From Platanthera guangdongensis (lineage: Eukaryota; Streptophyta; Magnoliopsida; Asparagales; Orchidaceae), in the NCBI GenBank assembly GCA_039583875.1, contig CM077165.1, forward strand, positions 72,838,757 through 72,902,756: 64,000 bases of DNA, given 5' to 3'. Below, piece by piece: positions 53,298 to 63,256 of this stretch. The notes under the pieces are model-generated. The model ran no database searches. It worked only from the letters and a program-made list of their open reading frames with translations, and was not told where the DNA came from. Positions within the stretch are counted from its first letter, which is position 1. Each line of letters opens with the position of its first letter. A program made the translations under genes and the position numbers.

Positions 53298-53495
53298 GGC
53301 CTTCTTCATGGTAACCGGCTGGTCCGGTTCATAACTGATTTCTGACAACTCTGACAGGTGTACTAGACTGGCTGGAATGACAGCTGTCAAGTCATCCAGT
53401 CAGTTCTTGAAAATTCTGTAACTGTCTGCAAGTGTCGAGACTGTCTGTCTTAAAGTGTCAACACATATAGACCAAGTGTCAACACAAGTTGTCTA

Positions 53496-54153
53496 AGTGT
53501 CGACACATATAGACCAAGTGTCGACACAAGTTGTCTAAGTGTCGACACTAGCCTACAAGGTGTCGACACAACTCCTTGTGTTGTAGATTTTATATCTCGA
53601 CACTGCTTCTTCTTCATGTGTCGACACTGATAATGTTTGTCGACACAAGTACTTGTACTTCAGTATATTGTTGAATTCTTGTAAGTGTCGACACATCTCC
53701 TTTGTGTCGACACATCTTCATGTGTTGAATCTGTTAAGTGTCGACACTTCTTCTAAGGTGTCGACACATGTCTTCAGTGTTGATACTTGTTGAGTGTCGA
53801 TACAGCTCCTTGTGTCGACACATTCTTCTTCTGTCGAGACTCTGGCTGAGTGTCGACACAACTCCTTAGTGTCGACACTTGTACTTAGAATTTTGCTGAT
53901 CTTTGCTAAGTGTCGACACAGCTCCTTATGTCGACACTTTCTGATGTAGACACAGTTCTTCTAGGTGTCAACACTGCTGTTAAGTGTCGACACTGCTTCA
54001 CTGCACTTTACTTCATTGAGTGTCGACACTTTCTGTCTGGTGTCGACTCAGCATCCCTGGTGTCGACACAATGACTCCAAGTGTCGACACTGCTTGCCTG
54101 GGTGCCGACACAAATCTTCTTAAGTGTAGACACTTTCCATCTGGGTGTCGACA
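53496..54153. repeat. GTGTCGACAC palindrome array in E's LTR
   Basis: About 18 perfect copies of the 10-bp palindrome in about 660 bp, plus near matches (GTGTCAACAC, TTGTCGACAC, GTGTAGACAC). Spacing often falls near 20 bp but is irregular. About 0.06 chance copies would be expected in 64 kb. Confidence 0.93.
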
Positions 54154-54299
54154 CATGGACTTAGAAACTTTTCCATCTTTCCTGCAAATACTTAACCTGC
54201 ACAAGTGAACTCAAAACACATCAGATACATTTTGATGTATATCATTGAGTGGGGTGAGGCTTCTTCAAATCAGCTACATTTAAACCAATGTACCCAACA

Positions 54300-54315
54300 A
54301 TCTCCCCCTATTTGG
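54300..54315 (-). promoter_or_regulatory. Polypurine tract of E
   Basis: Minus-strand AAATAGGGGGAGAT abuts the 3' LTR, identical in core to B's. Confidence 0.87.
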
Positions 54316-54726
54316 AGAAGTCATAACCCTTAGTCAATGATATACACCATTCATAATAAAATTACAAAATGATGTAAAGCAGGGTTATATATCAGGGCAA
54401 ACATAAACATGTATAAATTAAACATGTATACATAGACATTATCTCAGAACAATTATGAAATAAATTCATCACACAGCAAATTTATCACACAACGCATTGT
54501 TCTAATAACTTGTCATATTCATTTTCCAAAAGTTTACAGAATGTTTAACATCAAAATATTACATAGTAAACTTAAGAAAATTTCAATTCTATTTCTGTTC
54601 AGCCTCCTTAATTACTATGCCCTTCCCATATTGTACTTTGGCTTGTACTGATGCTTCAGTGTCTTCAGCAGCAGCAGGCTTTTTCCCTTTTAACTCCTTC
54701 TTCTTTAGCTCTTCTGCTTTGATCTT
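54316..54726 (-). other. Non-coding stretch between ORF3 and PPT of E
   Basis: AT-rich; no gene is seen. The right part (54600-54726) encodes a Lys/Glu-rich tail in the ORF3 direction (KAEELKKKELKGKK-like) after the ORF3 stop, which may be former coding sequence. Confidence 0.55.
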
Positions 54727-57429
54727 TTACCTCTCAAAGTAGTGATAAGGCTTGGGAAAGTACTTGCTAGGCTCCTGGGCAGTAGGAGGTAGCTTTCCCA
54801 TCTTGGCCTTTCTTCTATATTGGACTATGGCTTCTTGCCTTGTCTCATGTTTCCTCCATTCTAGTTCAGAAAACCATTTATTTCTATCTTGAATATTATC
54901 TTTTGCAGCTTTCCATGCAGTTAAGATAATGTTCCTTGAAGTGGGGCTCCACTGCTCAAAGTCCGGTCTCTGTTCAGCTTGCTCCCTAAATCTCTTTTTA
55001 GATAATCTGGTTTCTTCTTCTTTCTGCAGAGCTTCTTGCATAGCTTCAGATATTGGCTGAACAACTTTCTCTATAATGACATTGTCCTTTCCCCCAGGTG
55101 GGCTATACATGGACTGTATATCAGCATGTATCATGTCAAAAATCTGAAGGAGGGTAGATGACTTGAGCCACTTCAGGTTGCTCCCCTCCTAGAAATGCAG
55201 GATTAATTCCAGATTCTGCCACAATATCATCATCACAAAGAGGAGGATATCCAAGAGTTGCTCTGATAGAATTAGATATCCACTTAGCATGATCAGAGCT
55301 GGCCTTGACTAACACTCTCTCCCCCTTTATGACTTCTCTTTCTATATGATCTCTTACATCATCTTTTTGAAATCTAACCTGGTTATCCAAATAATTGACT
55401 CTATCTTTAAAATAAGGTTTCAACCTTTGGAGTTTGTCAGTGATGATCTTCTGAGAGTCCTGTATGGCAGTCTTAACAGCAGTTATTTCTTCTTGGAACG
55501 CTTTGTCAAATTCTGCTTTAGCAGTAGCAGTAGAAGTAGTCAGTCCAGCAGCTATGTTCTGCATCTCAGTGATAATGGCATTGTGAGATTCTGTTAAGTT
55601 GTCATTCATTCTGATCTGATTCTCTAGTACATAGCCTTGTTTGACTTCAAGTTCATCTATTTGAGCTTTTATCTTTTCTTGATGAGTTGCAAGATAGACT
55701 ACTGCATTCCCTCCCTTGTGGAAGCAATCAGTCATCTCCTTCTTATTGAAATTCATCTTCAATCTTATGGACTTAATATCCTGTGCCAGATCAAACTGCA
55801 ATGATTTTTGCCCTTCATCAACATACTTCTCAATGGCCTGCCTGTGCTCATCAAGCTTAATTTGCATTGCAACCATTAGAGCACTATAATCAACAGTAGG
55901 TGCTGGCTGTGATATAGGCTGTGGTGCAATAGTTTGTAAGGTCTTCTTATAATTCTGACTCCTTCTCTTGAATACTTGAAATTTCTTTTTCTTAGCCCTT
56001 GTAGTCTCCTCATCTTCAGAAGCTGAGGAGCTAGCAATTTCTACCCTCTCCTTAGGGCTTGGGGGTAACTCCTTCTGCACTTCTGGTCCCTTCTCAGTCT
56101 CTTGCCTTGCAGGTTCTTCATGAATTTGTAGTTGCTCCCCCTCAACTGGAGCATTCTCCCCTTCAGTAGCAGCAGTTTCCTTATCAAAATCTTCTTGATC
56201 CAGATTAATAAATAAATCTTCCATTGTAATTTCTTGTGGAGAATGGGCAGGAGAAATTCTTTGCTCATCTACCACTGGATCAGATACAATTTGAACTTTA
56301 ACAGAAGTGTCTTCCATGACAACATCTGGGACTTGACTATGAATCTGTGGTTGCTGATAAACATCAGACAAATCAGTATCCTCTAAAGGAAAATCTAAAG
56401 CATTAAGCTCAGTGATTACCTCGAGAATTGTGTTTGTAGCTTGCTCACTCTCAAGAGGAGTGGGCTCTTCCACAACTAGTGGCTCCCCCTGGATTTGATC
56501 CTGGTGTAAGGGGCTAGCTGGTGGTAGCTCCCCCTGCCTTTCAGCAACTACTTGTTGAGCTGGAGTCTTCTCAACAGTCCCTTCTTCATGCTCATCAGGT
56601 GTGAAGATAACTTGCTCTTCACTATCAGAGCTGCTAGATGAAACCTGAGTCACTGGGGCAGCTTTCTTCTTCTTCTTTTGAGGTGTTACTTTCTCAGATG
56701 TTACTTTCTCAGGGTTGGCATCTCCTTTGACAAAACCCTGTCCCACCTAGAGAATATCCTCAAGTCCATTTTCCTCATATGATTGATTTTACTCCCAGCA
56801 GCTTGACCCATAACCTCTGGTATGCTACCAGCTAGATATAAACTTAATATTCTACCCAAATTGGGCTTCTTTAGGCTTACCTTAATCTTCTCAAAGATCA
56901 CTACAGACCAGTCAGTTTTCAGAGTGAAGATTATCCTTGTCATAATACTGAACATATGGGCTGATACCCTATCATGCCCTCCAGGCTTACTTAAGATTAC
57001 CTTGCCAACAATTTCAGAAAGAAATTTTCCTTGGCTGTTCATGCCCTTCCTATTAAACACGAATCCAATTTTCAATTTTGAATCCAGTCCACACCAAGTT
57101 AAAGCTTCTCTGGTCTTAGTAGCAGTAACCTCATCCTCTTCTTTTGTCCTTGGCAGGTTTAGGACTTTTCTCAAACTTTTAGGTGATACCCTCATCTTTT
57201 CTCCATGGACCCTGGATTTGATCTTGAATCCAGATTCGTCGATCTTATCTCCATTCAGAAACTCTAGAACTTCCTTTTTCCAGATCTTTATGGGCTCTGA
57301 AACAAGAAATTCCAACCCCGAGTCTGCAACTAGGGTTATCACATTCTTGATTTCTTGGTCTGCATCACCAAACGCATCGCGCACCAATTCATAGCCTTCA
57401 TTGACGTTCTTCTCAAGCTTTGGCGCCAT
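54727..57429 (-). pseudogene. ORF3 of E
   Basis: The start chosen is the ATG at 57429 (MAPKLEKNVNEGYELV). N-terminal domain (to about 56720): EVLEFLNGDKIDESGFKIKSRVHGEKMRVSPKSLRKVLNLP, FLSEIVGKVILSKPGGHDRVSAHMFSIM and KPNLGRILSLYLAGSIPEV, shared with B, F and G. After a frame change near 56720: Lys-rich, then acidic Ser/Glu/Pro-rich sequence, a basic patch RAKKKKFQVFKRRSQNYKK, and a long coiled-coil region (55200-55850). A second change at a T5 run (55136-55140) leads to a Lys/Arg/Glu-rich C-terminus ending YFPKPYHYFER. No signal peptide or membrane span is seen. The function is unknown. Confidence 0.7.
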
Positions 57430-57448
57430 TAGGGTTTGAAGAATTTGA

Positions 57449-57461
57449 CTGAGAGAAGAGA
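57449..57461 (-). promoter_or_regulatory. Candidate splice acceptor before ORF3 of E
   Basis: CTCTCTTCTCTCAG on the minus strand ends at 57449, 19 bases before the ATG at 57429. The strongest pyrimidine tract among the elements. Confidence 0.5.
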
Positions 57462-57462
57462 G

Positions 57463-57908
57463 GTGTCGACACACAAGTTTGGTCTCGAAACTTTTGAAAG
57501 CGTGTCGACAGACAAAGGCAAAATCCTATTTATACCTTTCTAGGTTTGAAGATGAAAAGGCGGGCAGCTAACTTAAATTGTGTCGACACTGTCAATAAGT
57601 GTCGACACTGTCTTATAATGTCACGACACTTACGTGTCGACACAAGTTTAGTCAACAGATTATATGTGTCGACACTTGTTTATGTGTCGACACCACTGAA
57701 CTCGACATTTAGTCGAGACTTTACTTAGAGAATTTTGAGTAAAACCTAAGTGTCGACACCACCTTGGATGTGTCGACACCTACTTGTCATGTGTCGACAC
57801 TAATTTACTGAAGTGTCGACACCAACTTCCTAGATGAGTCAACACCTTTTCCCTGAAGTGTCGACACCAATTTTCTGTGTCGACACAGATATCTCTGTGT
57901 GTCGACAC
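57463..57908. repeat. GTGTCGACAC palindrome array before ORF3 of E
   Basis: About 13 perfect copies in 446 bp, the same 10-mer as in the LTR. Most lie upstream (element sense) of the internal TATA box at 57527; one perfect and one imperfect copy lie downstream. Confidence 0.93.
57527..57534 (-). promoter_or_regulatory. Internal TATA box before ORF3 of E
   Basis: TATAAATA on the minus strand, identical to the LTR TATA of E, about 98 bases upstream of the ORF3 ATG. C has the same octamer 92 bp before its ORF3 ATG. Confidence 0.7.
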
Positions 57909-57934
57909 CTTTTTACTTAGCCATTTTTATAAAC

Positions 57935-59548
57935 TTATTCTAAGTTTATCATGCCTAGTTCAATTTTAAACCTATTGAACTTAGTTTCTTCTAGGGGCTT
58001 AGTATACATATCAGCTAGTTGATTATCTGTTTTAACATATTCTAGTAAAATATCTTCTTTCTCTACATGCTCCCTAAGAAAATGATATTTTATTTCAATA
58101 TGTTTGGTTCTACTATGAGAAACAGGATTATGTGCAATTGATATAGCACTGGTAGAATCACAAAAGAGTGGAGTTCTACTTACCTGAATTCCATAGTCCT
58201 CAAGCTGATATTGTATCCATAGAAGTTGAGCACAGCAACTTCCTGCAGCCACATACTCTGACTCTGCAGTGGAGATAGCCACACTTGTTTGCTTTTTGCT
58301 ACTCCATGAAATCAGTCTTCCACCTAGGAATTGACAGGTCCCAGTTGTGCTTTTTCTGTCTTCTTTGCATCCTACAAAGTCTGCATCTGAATAACCTGTT
58401 AGTTCAAAATCTCCATTCCTAGGGTACCAGAGGCCTAGATAAGGAGTGCCCTTTAGATATCTCAATATCCTTTTGACTGCTGTCAAATGAGACTTTTTAG
58501 GGCATGCTTGATACCTTGCACATACACATGTAGAATACATGATATCTGGTCTACTTGCAGTCAAATATAATAGGGAGCCAACTATCCCTCTATACAAAGA
58601 CTCATCTACAGGCTTCCCTGCATCATCCTTACAAAGAGACATACTTGACCCCATAGGAGTCTTCATGGTACTGGATGAATCCATACCATACTTCCTTATG
58701 AGTTCTAGGGTGAACTTAGACTGGCATATGGATAAACCATTCTCAGTCTGTCTTACTTGGAGACCCAAGAAGAACTTAAGCTCCCTCATACTACTCATCT
58801 CAAATTGTCCTTGCATTAGTTTTGCAAACTTTTTGCAAAGACAACTTTCAGTAGACCCAAATATTATGTCATCTACATATATTTGGACTAGTATAACTTT
58901 GCCTCTGGATTCCCTAAGGAATAGAGTCTTGTCTATTTTCCCCCTTGTGAACTTATTCTCAATAAGGAAACTAGACAGGGTTTCATACCAAGCCCTAGGG
59001 GCTTGCTTTAACCCATATAAATCTTTCCTAAGTCTATAGACATGATTAGGTTGAGTTGAATCAACAAAACCTGATGGCTGTTCCACATAGACTTCCTCTT
59101 TTAGATTACCATTCAAAAATGCTGACTTGACATCCATTTGGTAAACTTTAAATCCTTGAAAGGTTGCATAGGCCAGGAACATCCTTATGGCTTCCAGTCT
59201 GGCTACTGGAGCAAAGTTTTGATCAAAGTCAATACCTTCTTCCTGCCTATATCCTTTAGCAACCAATCTTGCTTTGTTCTTAATGATGACTCCATGCTCA
59301 TCCATCTTGTTCCTATAGATCCACTTGGTCCCAATTATGTTGTGGTCTTTAGGTTTAGGAACAAGCTCCCAGACCTTGCACCTCTTGAATTGATTCAGCT
59401 CTTCTTGCATTGCCTCAATCCAATGAGGGTTTAGGATGGCTTCTTCAAACTTCTTTGGTTCAACTTGGGATAGGAAACTGGAGTAGAGTGCTGCATTCAG
59501 GTTTCTGCTCCTTGTTTGTACCCCTTGTCTTGGATCACCAATAATTTG
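57935..59548 (-). pseudogene. RT and RNase H of E
   Basis: An uninterrupted 491-codon stretch begins at [21 protein letters not shown] (59410). RT motifs: [76 protein letters not shown], catalytic [33 protein letters not shown]. RNase H motifs: [90 protein letters not shown]. It ends [10 protein letters not shown]. It is in frame with integrase upstream apart from TAA at 59549-59551. The domain is otherwise intact. Confidence 0.93.
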
Positions 59549-61102
59549 TTATGCTGGATGATCGCTAAGATGCCTATTGGCTGGAGGCATCCTGACTTCA
59601 GGTTGAACTTCTTCAACTTCTTCATCTTGCTGTACTCCTTGTACTTCTTCTGCATTAGGTACATGTAGTACTCCCCCTGGACAACAGCCACTATCTTCTA
59701 CTTGCTGTCTTACAGTAGGTTCTTCTTCCATAGTGAGCTTGTCCATCTTCTTTGTTATACCTGTGGGGCTGCACATACTACTAGACAACTCATTGTTAAT
59801 AAGTCTAGTTTCATCAAATACTACATATACAGACTCTTTTACAACTTGTGTAGACAAGTTGTAGACTCTATAAGCCTTACTGTCGTTGCTGTACCCAACA
59901 AAAATTCCCTCTTGGGACTTGGCAGCAAACTTAGTCAAGTAAGACTTTCCATTGTTAAGTATAAAGCACTTACAACCAAAGATCCTGAAGTAGGATAGGT
60001 TTGGTTTCCTGCCTTTCACAACCTCATAGGGGGTTTTGTTGAGGCTTTTAGTTATGGTAGCCCTATTAATAACATGGCATGCAGTATTCACTGCCTCAGC
60101 CCAGAAGTATTCTAGTAGTAATGTATCACTTAATAGGGTCCTACCAGCCTCAATCAAGGTTCTATTCTTCCTCTCAGCAATGCCATTTTGCCGAGGTGTC
60201 CTTGGTGAAGAAAACTCTTGAAATATCCAAAATTTTTCACATAGTTTTGCCATACTGTCAGACTGAAGTTCAGTACCATGGTCACTTCTTATTTTGACCA
60301 CTATACTAGCTAGTTCATTCTGAATTTGTTTGACAAAGCTATAGAAGACACTAGGTGTTTCAGATTTCTGTCTAAGGAAGAACACCCAGGAAAACCTTGA
60401 GTAGTCATCTACAACTACAAAGGTATAGACCTTCCTACCTAGGCTGTGAACTGGCATTGGACCAAAGAGATCCATATTCAAGAGGTATAAACACCTCACA
60501 GCATCTTTGTTTTCAATGCTTCTAAAGGTGGATCTAGTCTGCTTGCCCTTTTGACAAGCTGAGCAAATACCATCTTTAATACACTTAACTTGAGGATCAT
60601 TCCTCACTAACTCTTTGCTAAAGAGTTTACCAATTGTCTTGTAGTTTAGATGGGCTAGCCTCTTATGCCATTTGACACAATGAGAGACTGTCTCATCAGC
60701 TACAAGACATACTAGAGAACCATTGTTCTCAACCATAATGTCTAAATAATAGACATTCCTTTTTCTATAACCAGTCAAAATGATCTCTTGATCATTTGAC
60801 CTCCTGATATGACAACCATCTTTCACAAATGAGATGTCATATCCTACATCACTCAATTGACTTATACTAATAAGGTTATGTTTCAAACCTTTAACATAGG
60901 CCACTTGAGTAATTGTAATAAAGGAGTTAGATATGTTACCAAAACCCTTGATGATCCCTTTTTCAGAACCACCAAAGGTGACTTTTGGACCATCCTTTAT
61001 AGGTGTGTAGTCCTTAAGTAAACCCCTTGTTCCAGTCATATGTCTGGAACATCCACTGTCCAAGTACCATATTGGGGCATGGCCACTTGGACTCACCTGC
61101 AA
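59549..61102 (-). pseudogene. protease and integrase of E
   Basis: 517 open codons: protease-region motif WYLDSGCSRHMTG (residues 12-24), VAYVKGLKHNLISISQLSDVGYD, integrase zinc-binding HKRLAHLNYKTIGKLFSKELV...CSACQKGKQTRSTF (about 145-200). The catalytic core has the three acids in [24 protein letters not shown] and [12 protein letters not shown]; then [16 protein letters not shown] and FRIFGCKCFILNNGKSYL. The linker is acidic. It ends at TAA 59549, where relatives continue SQIIGDP, so this is one nonsense change. The upstream frame is continuous with gag across its TAA (61109). Confidence 0.92.
61091..61099 (-). promoter_or_regulatory. Candidate splice donor at the gag-pol junction of E
   Basis: CAG/GTGAGT on the minus strand, a perfect plant donor consensus, 9 bases after the gag TAA (61109-61111). 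Confidence 0.55.
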
Positions 61103-61108
61103 AACAGA

Positions 61109-63151
61109 TTAGTGAACCTTAGAACCCAAAGAATTCTTGTGTCCTTGGTACTGGTTAGTTTTCTTCCTAACAAAGCTACCTGCAGGTTTTCCAACAGGCA
61201 GTTTGCTACTCACTTTGGCACTAGCATTGTGCCAACAGTCCATTGCAAAGTGGCCTACCTTGCCACAACACCAACACTCAAACTTATTGTATCTTTGCTT
61301 AGGTACTGTCTTTGCTGTTTTATCTACAGCTGACTTGTTGAGAGTTGGGGCTTTGCCCTTGGACTTAAACTTGGACTGAACAGTCCTAGCAGGTTTTGAA
61401 AACCCCAGTCCAGCTTTACCTTTATGATGAACAAATTCATCAATTATGGGTAAAACAGACTTTGGTTTAGAAAACCTAGCAACTAAGTCTTTCTCCTTCT
61501 GAAGATTAATCTCCAGACTCTTGATTTGATCATTCTTAAATGATATAGTCCCCATCTGAATCACAATTATGTGCTTCAGTCTGGCTATCTCATTAAGCTT
61601 TTGATCAAACAACTTCTCAAAATCAGTTGCAGCAGCTTTGAGATTAGCAATTTCCTTTGCCTGACTTTTGGCTAGGGACTTGCTCTTCTTATAAGCTTGC
61701 AACAGAACTTTATATTCATCTATCAACTGATGAATATCCTCTTCAGACTCAGATGCACTCTCATCACTTGATGATGATGAATCTGATTCTGTACTGGCAC
61801 AAGAAATTGAACTAAAAGAACAATGTTGTACCTTACTAGGTCCTGGCTGCTCCAGGATTTTGTCACTTTCTGTCAATGCCATTAGCCCTTGGCACTGACT
61901 GTCCTCGTGTTCATATATAGAGTTCATAATCTGGATGAACTCTTCTTCTTCTTCCTCAGCAAACAGTCCTATATATGCCTCAGCATCTGACTCAGTTTCT
62001 GATGAAGAAATGTCTGATAGGCTCTTTTCCTTTTTGGCAACAAAAGACTTTTCCTTCTTGCCATTGTATTGAGTCCTTTTCTTGTCACTAGACTCCTTCC
62101 TTTTCTCTGGACAGTCTGCAACAGCGTGTCCTTGTCTATTACAGCAATAACATACTATTTTTGAAAGAGTTGCTTTGCTAGACTTAGTCTTTTTCCTGTC
62201 TTTCTTTGAAGACTTCTTATTCTGATAATAGTCTTCTTTACCCTGTGAAGTAGAAGGCATTGTCCTCCACTGTTTCTTCTTTAAGAACTTCTGAAAATGT
62301 CTTGTAAAGGCAGCAAAGTCCTCATCACTTTCACTGCTTTCAGACTTTCTGGTGGCTGACTCATCTGACTCAGTTTCAGCTGCTTTTGGAGGTGAAGTTG
62401 GTGACTTACTTCTGTACTTTCTGGGGGCTTCTGTTTTGAAGGCCACTGTCCTTTCTTTATTTTCACTTCTTGTTGATTTCTCCTCTTCTTTCCTCACCAT
62501 CAACTGCATTTCATAGGACAACAGTTTGCCAAACAGTGTTGGTGGAGGAATTTCTGCCAACTTTGACATTTCCCTAATGGCACAGATCTTGGTGTCCCAA
62601 TGTTTTGTTAGGGACCTTAGAAACTTATCATTGAGTTCATAATTACTGAACTCTCTGCCATAGGACATGAGCTCATTCACAATCCTGTAGAACTTCTTAT
62701 AGCATTCAGTTATGCTATCAGCTTTTCCTTATCTAAAACTTTCATATTCTTGGTTTAGCAAGGATTTTCTGTCTTGCCTTACTTCTTCAGAACCCTCCAT
62801 GTACACAATAAGAGTATCCCACATCTCTTTAGCTGTCTTACAGTGTATCAAATTCTGAAAAGTTGCATCATCTATGGCACTCACTATGATGTTCTGAGCC
62901 CTCTTATCCATAGTGGCTAGAACAATTTCATCCTTTGTCATTTCAGAGAAATCCTTAGGTGTTCTCTGATTTGCATCTAAGACTGACACCCTCATGGGCA
63001 CATATGACCCTTCTTTCACTGTGATATAAATCCTAGGGTCTGAGGCTTCCATAAACAGTCTCACCCTTTCCTTCCAGATACCAAAGATCTCTTTTCTACA
63101 TATGGGTAACTTCATGGATCCCAATTCCTTGTGATTCTCAGTGGAACCCAT
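61109..63151 (-). pseudogene. gag of E
   Basis: The start is the ATG at 63151 (MGSTENHKELGSMKLPICRKEIF). N-terminal copia gag domain (FGIWKERVRLFMEASDPRIY; MDKRAQNIIVSAIDDATFQNLIHCKTAKEMWDTL). One TAA at 62729-62731 interrupts it after QEYESFR, and the same frame then runs 523 codons to TAA 61109. Two CCHC knuckles: CYCCNRQGHAVADCP (near 62140) and CWCCGKVGHFAMDC (near 61250). Between them lie a Ser/Glu-rich stretch and a coiled coil. Unlike B and F there is no palindrome array in this gag. Confidence 0.9.
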
Positions 63152-63232
63152 GGTTCTTGATTTTCTTGATTCTGTAATTGACTTAGACTGAATCTGCCAA
63201 CAGGATCTACTCAGACAGTTATGTCCCTTTTT

Positions 63233-63254
63233 GAGTAACCTGGCTCTGATACCA
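63233..63254 (-). promoter_or_regulatory. Primer binding site of E
   Basis: TGGTATCAGAGCCAGGTTAC on the minus strand, two bases from the 5' LTR; a long perfect match to the initiator-Met tRNA type. Confidence 0.92.
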
Positions 63255-63256
63255 CT

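Larger units (their letters stand above)
52431..54299 (-). repeat. 3' LTR of E
   Basis: 1869 bp, TGAAAGATATTG...ACCCAACA. It contains a U5 hairpin (52451-52474, arms CACCTA and TAGGTG), a 20-bp tandem repeat, a TATA box at 53290 and a GTGTCGACAC array at 53496-54153. No gene. Confidence 0.94.

Noticed and set aside
53496..54153. Regular short repeats resembling a CRISPR array
   Set aside because: The repeat is only 10 bp and palindromic, spacing is irregular, the spacers resemble each other, and it lies inside a plant LTR.
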